Positions 50,763 through 58,597 of a stretch of DNA of 59,908 nucleotides are shown one piece after another (within the stretch, counting starts at the first letter, position 1; each line of letters opens with the position of its first letter). The stretch comes from Deltaproteobacteria bacterium (GTDB taxonomy: Bacteria; Desulfobacterota; GWC2-55-46): assembly GCA_016234855.1 (NCBI GenBank), contig JACRNO010000006.1, positions 1-59,908 on the forward strand. Reading direction: 5' to 3'. Position numbers and translations under genes: made by a program. The notes beneath the pieces are model-generated. The model made no database searches and was not told the DNA's origin. It was given only the letters and a program-made list of their open reading frames with translations.

Positions 50763-51731
50763 CTATCCCTCTTTCGGCGGGGCAACATCATACAGGCTCT
50801 TCAGTATCTCATAAGCCCCGGCCTTGAGCAGCCGCTCGGCAAGCTCGGCGCCCATCTGCTCGGCATTAGCCTTGTCTCCTGAGATTACGTCCCTTACGAA
50901 CTTTTTGCCGTCGACCGAGGCGACGAGACCGGTAAGTTTCAGGGTATCTCCTGAGAGCTGGCCGTAGGCCGCGATAGGCACCTGGCAGCCGCCTTCGAGC
51001 CTCTTCAGGAGCGCGCGCTCGGCGCGCACGCAACACGAGGTAACCGGGTCGTCGAAAAAGGCCACAAGGTCGTTCACATATTTATCGTCGATGCGAGTCT
51101 CTATGCCGAGCGCGCCCTGGCCTATGGCCGGAAGGCTCGTCTCGACGGAAAGGAGCTCTGTAATCCTTTCTTCCCACCCGAGCCTCTTTACGCCCGCGCC
51201 GGCGAGTATGATGGCGTCGAAGAGGCCATCGTCGAGCTTTTGCATACGCGAGTTGAGGTTGCCGCGAAGCGGCATGATTTTAAAGTCGGGCCTTAAGCCG
51301 AGTATCTGCGCCTGTCTCCTGAGGCTCGACGTGCCTATCTTCGCGCCCTTTGGCAGGTCCATGAGCTTGAGGCCGTTCTTTGAGAAGACCGCGTCGCGAG
51401 GGTCTTCCCTCTTCGTGATGCAGCGCAGGTGCAGGCCCGCGGGGAAAACCGTGGGCACGTCTTTCATGGAATGGACGGCAAGATGCACCCTTTGGTCAAC
51501 GAGCGCCTCTTCGATCTCCTTGACAAAAAGCCCCTTGCCGCCGACCATGGCCAGGGGGACGTCGAGTATCTTATCGCCGGTCGTCTTTATCTTGTCGAGC
51601 GAGACTTCGATATCAGGATATCTCTTCTCAAGCTCGCCCTTTACCCAGTTCGCCTGCCACAGCGCAAGCTGACTGCCGCGCGTGCCGATGATTATCTTCT
51701 TCTTCAAAATAGGCTCCCTTCCTTTTTTCAC
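50763..51731 (-). CDS. hemC: Porphobilinogen deaminase (hydroxymethylbilane synthase)
   Basis: HemC joins four porphobilinogen molecules into hydroxymethylbilane in tetrapyrrole synthesis. The 322-residue protein has IIIGTRGSQLALWQA at the N-terminus, then HSMKDVPT and KIGTSSLRRQAQ. The dipyrromethane cofactor Cys249 lies in EGGCQVPIAAYG. The ATG overlaps the hemA stop by 4 bases. A TTG eight codons later has GGAAGGGAG ahead and is an alternative start. Confidence 0.97.
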   Translation of the reverse strand: MKKGREPILKKKIIIGTRGSQLALWQANWVKGELEKRYPDIEVSLDKIKTTGDKILDVPLAMVGGKGLFVKEIEEALVDQRVHLAVHSMKDVPTVFPAGLHLRCITKREDPRDAVFSKNGLKLMDLPKGAKIGTSSLRRQAQILGLRPDFKIMPLRGNLNSRMQKLDDGLFDAIILAGAGVKRLGWEERITELLSVETSLPAIGQGALGIETRIDDKYVNDLVAFFDDPVTSCCVRAERALLKRLEGGCQVPIAAYGQLSGDTLKLTGLVASVDGKKFVRDVISGDKANAEQMGAELAERLLKAGAYEILKSLYDVAPPKEG

Positions 51732-53038
51732 TCGTCCCCGTTGCGTACCTTCTTTACGGCCTCCGCGTCCATGTCGAGATCAAATAGTTTTATTATCGAG
51801 TCCACGTAGAGGTCGCCCTCGACCTTGTTGGCCTCTTTCTTCAGGTGCGTGACCGGGTGATGGAGTATCTTGTTGACGATGGCCGAGGTCATGGCATCGA
51901 GCACCTTCTTCTGCTTCTCGGTCAGCTCGCCCGCTGCCGAGATGCCCTTTTCAAGCTCGGCCTTGCGTATGGCGTCGCACGTCTGCCGGAGCGCTATGAT
52001 GGCCGGCACCACGTCGAGCGACTTTACCCAGCGGTAGAACCTCTCAATCTCCTCCGAGATTATCTCCTCGGCCTTGGCAGCCTCGGCCTTGCGCTCGCCG
52101 AGGTTGGATACGACCACGCCCTGAAGGTCGTCGACGTCGTAGACATAGGCGTTGTCGATGGTGTTGACGAGAGGGTCGATGTTGCGCGGAACGGATATGT
52201 CGATGAAGAACATGGGCCGCTGCTTGCGCTCGCGCATGACCTCGTTTATCTGGTCGGGCTTTATGATGAACGAGGTCGCGCCTGTGGAGGCGATGACGAT
52301 ATCGACGTGTTTGAGATAATGCTGGAACTCGCGGAACATGATGGGCGCGGCCGTGCCACCGAGCGCCCTGGTGAACTCCACCGCCCGCTCATACGTCCTG
52401 TTGGCCACGAGCAGCTCGCGTATGCCGGTATTGAGGAGGTGCTTTGCCGCAAGCTCGGCCATCTCGCCAGCGCCAAGGAGCATTACCGCCTTGCCGGACA
52501 GGTCGCCGAATATCTTCTTGGCAAGCTCTACGGCGGCGTAACTTATGGAGACGGCGGACTCGCCTATGCGCGTCTCCGTGCGCACGCGCTTGGCCACCTG
52601 AAAGGCCTTGTGGTAGAGCTTATTGACGATGACGCCGGCGGTATTGTGCTGGACGGCGTAGCCGTACGAGTCCTTTACCTGCCCGAGTATCTGCGGCTCG
52701 CCCATGACCATCGAATCGAGGCCGGAGCAGACCCTGAACAGGTGCTTTACGGCCTCTTCACCGGTATGCGAATAGAGGTGCTCGTCAAGCCTGTCGATCT
52801 CGATGTTGTGATAGTCGGCCAGGAACCTCTTTATCTGCCAGACCCCCTTCTCGATGTCAGGCGCAACCGCCAGCGCCTCGACCCTGTTGCAGGTCGAGAG
52901 GATTACGCCCTCGTTAAGCCCGTACGAGCGCGTGAGCTTCGCAAGAGGCTCTCCGATGGTATCGGCAGGGAAGGAGAGCTTCTCGCGTATCTCCACCGGA
53001 GAGGTCTTATGGTTGAGTCCGACTATTATCAGGTTCAT
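51728..53038 (-). CDS. hemA: Glutamyl-tRNA reductase
   Basis: HemA reduces glutamyl-tRNA to glutamate-1-semialdehyde, the first committed step of C5-pathway haem synthesis. Motifs are VGLNHKTSPVEIREKL and catalytic Cys50 in LSTCNRVEAL. A tRNA and substrate region follows (LFRVCSGLDSMVMGEPQILG). The NADPH site is VMLLGAGEMAELAAKHL. A C-terminal dimerisation helix completes the usual length. It lies 41 bases after the CcsA-like gene. Confidence 0.97.
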   Translation of the reverse strand: MNLIIVGLNHKTSPVEIREKLSFPADTIGEPLAKLTRSYGLNEGVILSTCNRVEALAVAPDIEKGVWQIKRFLADYHNIEIDRLDEHLYSHTGEEAVKHLFRVCSGLDSMVMGEPQILGQVKDSYGYAVQHNTAGVIVNKLYHKAFQVAKRVRTETRIGESAVSISYAAVELAKKIFGDLSGKAVMLLGAGEMAELAAKHLLNTGIRELLVANRTYERAVEFTRALGGTAAPIMFREFQHYLKHVDIVIASTGATSFIIKPDQINEVMRERKQRPMFFIDISVPRNIDPLVNTIDNAYVYDVDDLQGVVVSNLGERKAEAAKAEEIISEEIERFYRWVKSLDVVPAIIALRQTCDAIRKAELEKGISAAGELTEKQKKVLDAMTSAIVNKILHHPVTHLKKEANKVEGDLYVDSIIKLFDLDMDAEAVKKVRNGDE

Positions 53039-53079
53039 TGTTTTATCCGCATGAACGCAAAACGTTCATTCAAGGACGC

Positions 53080-53898
53080 TCATTTCAAGAGCCCGTGAGA
53101 GCCTCCCGATACCAGATTGATGATGATAAAGGAGCCTACAAGCACTGCAAAGGCGACCCCTGAGAATATAGCGGCCTTCCGTCCGCGCCATCCGGTCGTA
53201 AGCCTGCCGTGCAGGAGCGCGGCGTAGAGGAACCACGTTATGAGCGACCATATCTGGCGCGGCTTCCAGTCCCAGTAACTGCCGAGCGCGGCCTCCGACC
53301 ATATCGCGCCGGTTATTATCGCGAGCGTCAGGAGCGGGAAGCCGTACTGCAGACACTTGTAATTAAGCTCGTCGAGGATATCGAGCGGCGGCATGATAAA
53401 GTACATCCCCTTGAACTTACGGTTCTTGAGGTAATAGTCCTGAATGATATACATGATGCCGAGAAAGAAGGCGATGGCGAAGAAGGCGTTGCCGAGAAAG
53501 GCCATTATCACGTGCACCGGAAGCCAGTAACTCGCCAGCACAGGCGGAAGCTCCATGACGCGATTGGTCATGAACGAGGCGGTAATAAGCAGGACAAGGG
53601 CGAACGGCGCGACAAAGACGCCCAGTACGCGCAGCCTGTACCTGAAGAGCACGGCAAGATAGAGGGCGGCGGTTATCCACGAGAAGAAAAAGAGCGACTC
53701 GTGGAGCGTCGTAACCGGGGTGCGCCCGGCCACGGCCCACCTGACGACGATACCGAGCGTATGCAGGGCGACCCCCACCATAAGTATGCGCCCGGCGGCC
53801 ACGATGACCCTGTCCTTACGCGCAAAGAGATATGCGGTATAGACGCAAGTGGCGGCCAGATAGGCCAGGGCAATCAGATAAAATAATATGTCCTGCAA
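53080..53898 (-). CDS. CcsA/HemX-like cytochrome c assembly membrane protein
   Basis: The 272-residue protein has about eight membrane helices and a tryptophan-rich motif, SYWDWKPRQIWSLITW, with LLHGR after it. This corresponds to the WWD-type haem-handling segment of CcsA/ResC proteins, in which WxWDPKE is more usual. Histidines in VALHTLG, TTLHES and PVHVIM could be haem ligands. Located just ahead of hemA, it matches the HemX-like members that accompany hemA-hemC in many bacteria. It may export or present haem, or help control HemA levels. Confidence 0.88.
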   Translation of the reverse strand: MQDILFYLIALAYLAATCVYTAYLFARKDRVIVAAGRILMVGVALHTLGIVVRWAVAGRTPVTTLHESLFFFSWITAALYLAVLFRYRLRVLGVFVAPFALVLLITASFMTNRVMELPPVLASYWLPVHVIMAFLGNAFFAIAFFLGIMYIIQDYYLKNRKFKGMYFIMPPLDILDELNYKCLQYGFPLLTLAIITGAIWSEAALGSYWDWKPRQIWSLITWFLYAALLHGRLTTGWRGRKAAIFSGVAFAVLVGSFIIINLVSGGSHGLLK

Positions 53899-53994
53899 TC
53901 CCTTCCCCTTAAAGTGAGGCTTACGGCCTCTTATCCGTTTAATACGCCGTTAAACAACAACCAAACTGTCAGACACCAAAGCCGCGCCGCAGTT

Positions 53995-54154
53995 CAGACC
54001 CTTAGGGAAGCTCTGATTAATTGTGTGTTATTGTCATTTCGAGGAGCGAAGCGACCGAGAAATCTTGTAACTTGCTGAATTATCAACAAACAAGATTTCT
54101 CGCTGCGCTCGAAATGACAGTTATAATGAATTAATCAGAGCTTCCTTAGGTCTG
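53995..54154. repeat. Composite element with outer and inner inverted repeats
   Basis: Outer arms (53995-54022 and 54128-54154) share CAGACC, TTAGG and GAAGCTCTGATTAATT. Inner arms (54032-54067 and 54091-54119) share TGTCATTTCGA and GAGAAATCTTG. The outer word also occurs as a half-element near 41640-41656. There is no ORF. Confidence 0.78.
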
Positions 54155-54195
54155 ATATCGTGCGTCCCGCATCCGTTTATTCAGGGCAAATCCCC

Positions 54196-54275
54196 CAACC
54201 CCCCGTGTGCGCTAACATTGTGTCGTGTGCGCTGACGTTATGTCTTTAGCGCCTTTAGCGCCTTTTTCAAAGGGG
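54196..54275. repeat. 29-bp mini-element copies inside a CCCCCC/GGGGGG palindrome
   Basis: Between AATCCCCCAACCCCCC and TTTTTCAAAGGGGGGAG lie about two and a half copies of the mini-element (minus strand GGCGCTAAAGACATAACGTC then AGCGCACAC, plus partial copies). The same element is found at 56724-56777 and 59544-59659. Confidence 0.72.
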
Positions 54276-54303
54276 GGAGTAGCTACTCAAAACGTGGCAT
54301 AAC

Positions 54304-54993
54304 TTACTTAACCGGCCTCCGGCCTTTGGCCTTCAACCTCACACCGAGGGCGGCCAGCGTGTATCCAGCGCCCACAGACGACCTGAGTATGGCGTCTATG
54401 CCAACGCAATCATTACCCCGTATAAAGGCAGGAATTTCAGAGGCCGCCAACTGCCTGATAACTCTTTCTTTTTTATCACGTCTCATCCGGCTTTTCAACA
54501 ACTTCCGTCTTACCGCCCCAAGGATCTCAAGAAAAACCGCATACTCCGGGCCGTATACGGCCTCTATCTCGGAGCGCAACCTTGCCGCAAGGGCCGGAGC
54601 CGCCCCTGAAGTGGAAACGGCTATCACAAGGTCGTCCCTATCGACAACGGCAGGCACGATGAACGTGCAGTATTGCGGGGCGTCAACGCAGTTTACGGGT
54701 ATGCCGAGGCTTACGGCCTCGTCATAGACCGCCTTGTTTACTGCAGCGGAGTCAGTGGCGGATACAACAAGATACGCCCCTTTGAGGTCGCCCGGCTTGT
54801 ATCTGCGCCTTATAAGATTAACGCGCCCGGCGCGGGCAAACGTTGCCATCGCACGGCTCGCAACCGCTCCGACAACGGTCACCACGGCCCCTGCCTTCAA
54901 CAACCCCTCGGCCTTGCGCACGGCAACCACCCCTGCGCCGATAATGACGCAAGGCCTTCCTTTTATATCGAGAAAGACGGGATAGTAGCGCAT
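54304..54993 (-). CDS. Precorrin-2 dehydrogenase / sirohydrochlorin ferrochelatase-type (CysG N-terminal, MET8-like)
   Basis: This family oxidises precorrin-2 with NAD to sirohydrochlorin and may insert iron for siroheme. The 229 residues begin YYPVFLDIKGRPCVIIGAGV with the NAD-binding GxGxxA and RKAEGLL. SATDSAAVN, VNCVDAPQYCTFIVPAV and VSTSGAAPALAARLR follow. No methyltransferase domain is fused. The C-terminal 50 residues are basic. It belongs to the tetrapyrrole group with hemA and hemC but is separated from them by a 405-base repeat-rich gap. Confidence 0.9.
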   Translation of the reverse strand: MRYYPVFLDIKGRPCVIIGAGVVAVRKAEGLLKAGAVVTVVGAVASRAMATFARAGRVNLIRRRYKPGDLKGAYLVVSATDSAAVNKAVYDEAVSLGIPVNCVDAPQYCTFIVPAVVDRDDLVIAVSTSGAAPALAARLRSEIEAVYGPEYAVFLEILGAVRRKLLKSRMRRDKKERVIRQLAASEIPAFIRGNDCVGIDAILRSSVGAGYTLAALGVRLKAKGRRPVK

Positions 54994-55272
54994 ACAGGGG
55001 ATTATTACCCGAAAAGATTAAAATTCCAAGAAGGTTTTCTTTAAAAGATTGTAATGGAAGGCGCAAGACAGACAGAACCGGGACACCGCGTCGACAATGG
55101 CCGCAAAAAACCTCTCTTGCATGGTACGATGCGCAAGACCGCCTGAGCGCGGCCCGCTTTTTATTTTGCCGCATAAAACACCAGACTTTTGTCTGGTGAT
55201 GAAGCGGCTTTCCGAATTACTCAAGCCGAAGGCTTGTGCTGTAAGAAACCGCCGACTCCTGCCGGCGGAGAT
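54994..55272. other. Intergenic stretch, no gene recognised
   Basis: This stretch contains repeat-like words such as ACCAGACTTTTGTCTGGT (55179-55196, a palindrome) and CCGACTCCTGCCGGCGGAG. An open frame on the plus strand has no ribosome site and repetitive composition. Confidence 0.5.
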
Positions 55273-55869
55273 TCACTGTAAGGTCTTTCCGTCGTCGAAG
55301 ACAGGCCCTTCAAGACTTCCGGTCAGCTTCTCGCGCTCCGAGCACGCGGCCGTGTAACCCATTGAGCAGGCCTTGCCAAAATCGTCTATGGCCTTGTTCA
55401 CCTCGCCGGACTTGACGTAGACCTCGGCGCGGCTGAAGTAGGCCTTGACATAGTCCGGGTTGATATCCGCGGTCATGGAAAAGTCTTCGGCGGCGCGCTC
55501 ATAGTCGCCGCCGGAGTCGTACGCGAGGCCGCGGTAGTAGTATGCGTCCGCCAGCCCCGGGTCGATTGCAATGGCCTTTGTAAAGGCGTCAATGGCCGCC
55601 GTATGGTCGCCCATGGCGAGTTGCTGCTTGCCGCTGACGACAAGCCCCAGCGACTCGTCTGGCGTGCGCGCCACGGGCCTGCCGAATTCATCGTACTCCA
55701 TACCCGGCTCATCGCCCGGAAAGAGCGGCTGCACGCTCGGCGGGTCGTCCGTCCGCTCAAAGCCCTTGTCTTCCTCCTGATCGTTGAGCAGTTCATGCAT
55801 GCTCACGCACGAAGAGACAAATCCCGCAAGAAAACAGCAGACGATAAACGCGAAAAGAGGCCGCCTCAT
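55273..55869 (-). CDS. TPR-repeat lipoprotein
   Basis: The 198-residue protein has a lipoprotein signal (FAFIVCCFLAGFVSSC) with the lipobox Cys near residue 21. An acidic linker (LNDQEEDKGFERTDD) follows, then about three TPR motifs: GDHTAAIDAFTKAIAIDPGL, AYYYRGLAYDSGGDYERAAE and AYFSRAEVYVKSGEVNKAID. It would sit on the envelope and bind partner proteins. Its ATG overlaps the DUF190 gene stop (ATGA). Confidence 0.87.
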   Translation of the reverse strand: MRRPLFAFIVCCFLAGFVSSCVSMHELLNDQEEDKGFERTDDPPSVQPLFPGDEPGMEYDEFGRPVARTPDESLGLVVSGKQQLAMGDHTAAIDAFTKAIAIDPGLADAYYYRGLAYDSGGDYERAAEDFSMTADINPDYVKAYFSRAEVYVKSGEVNKAIDDFGKACSMGYTAACSEREKLTGSLEGPVFDDGKTLQ

Positions 55870-56210
55870 TTTTTACCTCCGCCGTGACGGTATGCAATAA
55901 CCTTCACCTTCTCAAGGGTTATCAACCCCTCGCCCACCATCTCGTCTATCTGCGGCAATATGCGGGCTATTCTGTCCGCGGCGTCTACTATCTCCACGAC
56001 CATGGGCAGGTCCTCGGACAGGCGCAGTATCTTGGCCGTGTGTATCCGGCTGTGCACGCCATAACTGAGCACGCCGCGCAGCACTGTGGCGCCGGCGATG
56101 CCCTCGGCCCGCGCCTTCTCCACTATGGCCTGATAGAGCGGCACGGCGCCGTGCATATCGCTCTCTCCTATGAATATTCGCAGGATTTCGGCTTCCTCGG
56201 GCAGTTTCAT
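55866..56210 (-). CDS. DUF190 (UPF0166) family protein
   Basis: The 114-residue protein is a typical DUF190 member: LRIFIGESDMHGAVPLYQAI at the start, then GATVLRGVLSYGVHSRIHT and LPMVVEIVDAADRIARILP. The fold is PII-like. The family is often next to crcB, as here (28 bases), and is thought to modulate or accompany fluoride export. AGGGAACATG provides the ribosome site. Confidence 0.93.
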   Translation of the reverse strand: MKLPEEAEILRIFIGESDMHGAVPLYQAIVEKARAEGIAGATVLRGVLSYGVHSRIHTAKILRLSEDLPMVVEIVDAADRIARILPQIDEMVGEGLITLEKVKVIAYRHGGGKK

Positions 56211-56238
56211 GTTCCCTCCGATTTATATCTTAGCAGAT

Positions 56239-56610
56239 TTATACGGCCCTGCCAGCGACAAAGCCCAGGGCAATAAAGATTATGCCGGTGATATTCTGCA
56301 GGGCAATGTTGCCAAAGGCGTATAGCCACTGAGACTCGCGCATCAGGCTCGCCGTCTCGAACATATAGCTCGAAAAGGTCGTAAACGCGCCCATGAACCC
56401 CGATAGTATGACAATGCGGGCAAGCGGGCCTATGAGCATGCGCTCCTCTGCCGCGGACCATACCGCCCCGAAGAGGAAACACCCTGCCATGTTCACGGCG
56501 AAGGTGCCCCACGGGAACGCGCCTCCGGCGGAGTTCTGCACGTAACCAGCAAGCCACCAGCGCGCCAGAGTGCCCAACGCGCCTGCAAGGGCAATTAATA
56601 TTATTTTCAT
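56239..56610 (-). CDS. crcB: Fluoride ion channel CrcB
   Basis: CrcB/Fluc exports fluoride across the inner membrane as a dual-topology dimer. The 123 residues form four helices with the family motifs GALGTLARWWL, FPWGTFAVNMAGCFLFG, and LSGFMGAFTTFSSYMFE. AAGGGGGG precedes the ATG. No fluoride riboswitch could be identified in the leader. Confidence 0.94.
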   Translation of the reverse strand: MKIILIALAGALGTLARWWLAGYVQNSAGGAFPWGTFAVNMAGCFLFGAVWSAAEERMLIGPLARIVILSGFMGAFTTFSSYMFETASLMRESQWLYAFGNIALQNITGIIFIALGFVAGRAV

Positions 56611-56707
56611 ATCTGCCCCCCTTATTTAGCAAAATGAAAATTCGGCAAACGCTTTTTATTCCCTGTAGGGGCGAAGCAGGCTTCATCTGCATCGACCGCC
56701 TTAACGT

Positions 56708-56800
56708 CCCCTCTCCCTGCCCTCGTGTGCGCTAACGAACGTTATGTCTTTGGCGCAACATCATGTCGTTAGCGCCTCCCACAAGGGGAGAGGGGCAATC
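56708..56800. repeat. 29-bp mini-element copies nested in a CCCTCTCCC/GGGGAGAGG palindrome
   Basis: CCCCTCTCCCTGCCCT and CCCACAAGGGGAGAGGG are the two halves of the palindromic family also seen in the RHS gene. Between them (about 56724-56777) lie two mini-element copies (minus strand GGCGCTAACGACATGATGTT and GCGCCAAAGACATAACGTT, ending TTAGCGCACAC). A second palindrome, CTCCCCTCCCTTTATGGGAGGGGAG, follows at 56800-56823. Confidence 0.72.
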
Positions 56801-57100
56801 TCCCCTCCCTTTATGGGAGGGGAGTGTGAAATGTTGGCGTCCCATACCGCCCATTCGGCCTATGCTTTCACACGCATACTGCCCTTTGCAACGCCCCCTC
56901 TCCCTGCCCTTTGCCTCGAATCGCGTCCGCGCCCCGCGGACAGGCTCTTCAAAGCTCACAACGCGCCGTCTGGTTACGCCGAAGACGTTGAAAAACTCGT
57001 TCCAGAAAGTCTGGGCCTCGGCGCGCTCGGCGCGCGCCCCCTCCCACTCGCGCGAAAAAGCGAGCGCCCGGTCCTTGATTTCGTTTAATGATAATGGCAT
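56800..57100 (-). pseudogene. N-terminal remnant of an MmeI-like DNA methyltransferase/restriction enzyme
   Basis: The first 55 residues (SLNEIKDRALAFSREWEGA, RAEAQTFWNEFFNVFGV, RRRVVSFEEPV) are the conserved start of large type IIG MmeI-like enzymes, which continue for about 900 residues. Here the similarity stops after SFEEPV, near 56940, and the frame runs into low-complexity and palindromic repeat sequence. Only this stub of a restriction-modification gene remains. Confidence 0.75.
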
Positions 57101-57346
57101 GTATGGTATTTGCCTTTAATTATACTATTAATTATGTCCACTTCTCCTGTGCATCTTATAAAACAAAACCGCTCGAAGCAAACCTTTTCGCTCTCGTTCC
57201 CAAGCTGAAGCTTGGGAGCGAGAGGTTGCCGGAAGCGGCACAGGCACTTTTCTGTGCCGTCAGGAGTTTCCTCCTGACGGCGTAAACCTCATAGCCGGCA
57301 GGAGGAAACTCCTGCCGACACTACAATCCTTCCCAAGACCTTCTAT
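57101..57346. repeat. Intergenic stretch with two palindromic repeats
   Basis: CGTTCCCAAGCTGAAGCTTG with GGAGCG (57194-57219) belongs to the same family as the copy at 50652. GTCAGGAGTTTCCTCCTGAC (57259-57278) and GGCAGGAGGAAACTCCTGCC (57298-57317) are two related hairpins. The rest, before the tolQ promoter, shows no gene. Confidence 0.65.
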
Positions 57347-57375
57347 TGACTACCCCGCGCCAATAGTGTTAAATT
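57347..57375 (+). promoter_or_regulatory. Promoter of the tol operon
   Basis: TTGACT (57347-57352) and TAAATT (57370-57375) are 17 bases apart, about 35 bases ahead of the tolQ start. Confidence 0.65.
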
Positions 57376-57410
57376 TCATATCATGAACGTTGCTAAAAGG
57401 GGGCGCCCAA

Positions 57411-58115
57411 TTGGACGCTAGTATCGTCAACACAACGCCGGGCATCTGGGAGATGATAGCCGGGGCCGGGGGCATGGTCAAATTCGTGCTCTTCATCCTT
57501 TTTCTCTTCTCGGTGGTCTCGTGGGCTATCATAGTATATAAGATACGGCTCCTGCGCAGGATGGAGCGGGAGACCGCGGCCTTCTACGACCTCTTCTGGA
57601 AGAATCGCCAATTCGCTCAAATATACTCGTCTACGAAGAATTACGATAAGACGCCGCTGGCCGCGATATTCAAGGCCGTCTACTCCGAGATAACCAGCAC
57701 CGTGAAGACGGGCGGCAACGATGCGGGCGCGCCCAGCCTTCAGAAAGACGATATCGACAGGCTAAACAGGGTGCTCAGGAAGGCCGTCGCAACCGAGTCG
57801 GCGCGGCTCGAGCACGCCGTCGGCTTTCTGGCCACCACCGGAAACACAGCGCCTTTCATCGGCCTATTCGGCACGGTCTGGGGCATCATGACCTCATTTC
57901 AAAGCATTGGCGCCAGAGGCGCGGCCAACCTTGCGATAGTGGCCCCGGGCATCTCCGAGGCCCTCGTGGCCACGGCCATGGGGCTTGCCGCCGCCATACC
58001 GGCCGTGGTCGGATACAACCATATCGTATCGAGGATAAACCGCTTGAACGTCGAGATGGACAACTTCTCGGCCGACCTGCTCAATATCATCGAGCGGCAG
58101 ATACCGAGACAATAA
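57411..58115 (+). CDS. tolQ: TolQ/ExbB-type proton channel protein
   Basis: TolQ forms the stator channel that powers TolA using the proton gradient. The TTG at 57411, with AAAAGGGGG ahead, gives MDASIVNTTPG; the frame opens 7 codons earlier. Three membrane helices are visible (FVLFILFLFSVVSWAIIVYK, APFIGLFGTVWGIMTSF, VATAMGLAAAIPAVVGYN). These carry the conserved Thr and Pro/Gly residues of the family. ExbB cannot be excluded by motif alone, but the three-gene order fits Tol. Confidence 0.9.
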   Translation: MDASIVNTTPGIWEMIAGAGGMVKFVLFILFLFSVVSWAIIVYKIRLLRRMERETAAFYDLFWKNRQFAQIYSSTKNYDKTPLAAIFKAVYSEITSTVKTGGNDAGAPSLQKDDIDRLNRVLRKAVATESARLEHAVGFLATTGNTAPFIGLFGTVWGIMTSFQSIGARGAANLAIVAPGISEALVATAMGLAAAIPAVVGYNHIVSRINRLNVEMDNFSADLLNIIERQIPRQ

Positions 58116-58174
58116 ACCAGTTTATTGCCCTCCGGCCTTCCGCCGGAAAGACGCAATACGGAAGGACGGCTATA

Positions 58175-58597
58175 TTGCAGACCTCCGACACCCGCAGACA
58201 GACATCCAGAAGACAGATGAGCCAAATAAACGTCACGCCGCTCGTGGACGTTATGCTGGTACTTCTGATTATCTTCATGATATCGGCCCCCATGATGCAG
58301 GAGGGCATCGACGTAAGACTGCCTCGCGTGGCGGCGAGCGCCGTAACCCGCGAGGAAGAACCTCTTGTCGTAACCATCACCGCGAACGGGACGGTATATA
58401 TCGGTTCCAGACGCATGATGCAGACCGGCGTGAAGACCGCCCTTGAAAAGGCACACAAGGCCAATCCCGGAGGCACGGTGCTGCTGAAAGCCGACGAGAC
58501 CGTGCCTTACGGCCGCGTCATGGAGGCCATGAGCACGGTGCGCAAGGCCGGTTTTGAAAAGATAGGCATGCTCACCGAGCCAGTGGAGGAGAGATAG
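58175..58597 (+). CDS. tolR: TolR/ExbD-type protein
   Basis: The 140-residue bitopic partner of TolQ has one helix, NVTPLVDVMLVLLIIFMISA, containing the proton-conducting Asp. The periplasmic domain (IDVRLPRVAA, VVTITANGTVYIG, LLKADETVPYGRVMEAM) is complete. It starts at a TTG with GGAAGGA ahead. Its stop is directly followed by the ATG of tolA. Confidence 0.92.
   Translation: MQTSDTRRQTSRRQMSQINVTPLVDVMLVLLIIFMISAPMMQEGIDVRLPRVAASAVTREEEPLVVTITANGTVYIGSRRMMQTGVKTALEKAHKANPGGTVLLKADETVPYGRVMEAMSTVRKAGFEKIGMLTEPVEER

Noticed and set aside
53209-53886. 225-codon plus-strand frame opposite the CcsA-like gene
   Set aside because: It is charged low-complexity sequence typical of the complement of a membrane protein; no ribosome site.
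55097-55357. 86-codon plus-strand frame
   Set aside because: It overlaps the end of the TPR lipoprotein gene, has no ribosome site, and its sequence follows repeat-like DNA.
56611-56731. Fluoride riboswitch ahead of crcB
   Set aside because: The leader contains GATG words and hairpins but the conserved GGxGAUGGxxxxCCxC core and pseudoknot could not be aligned.
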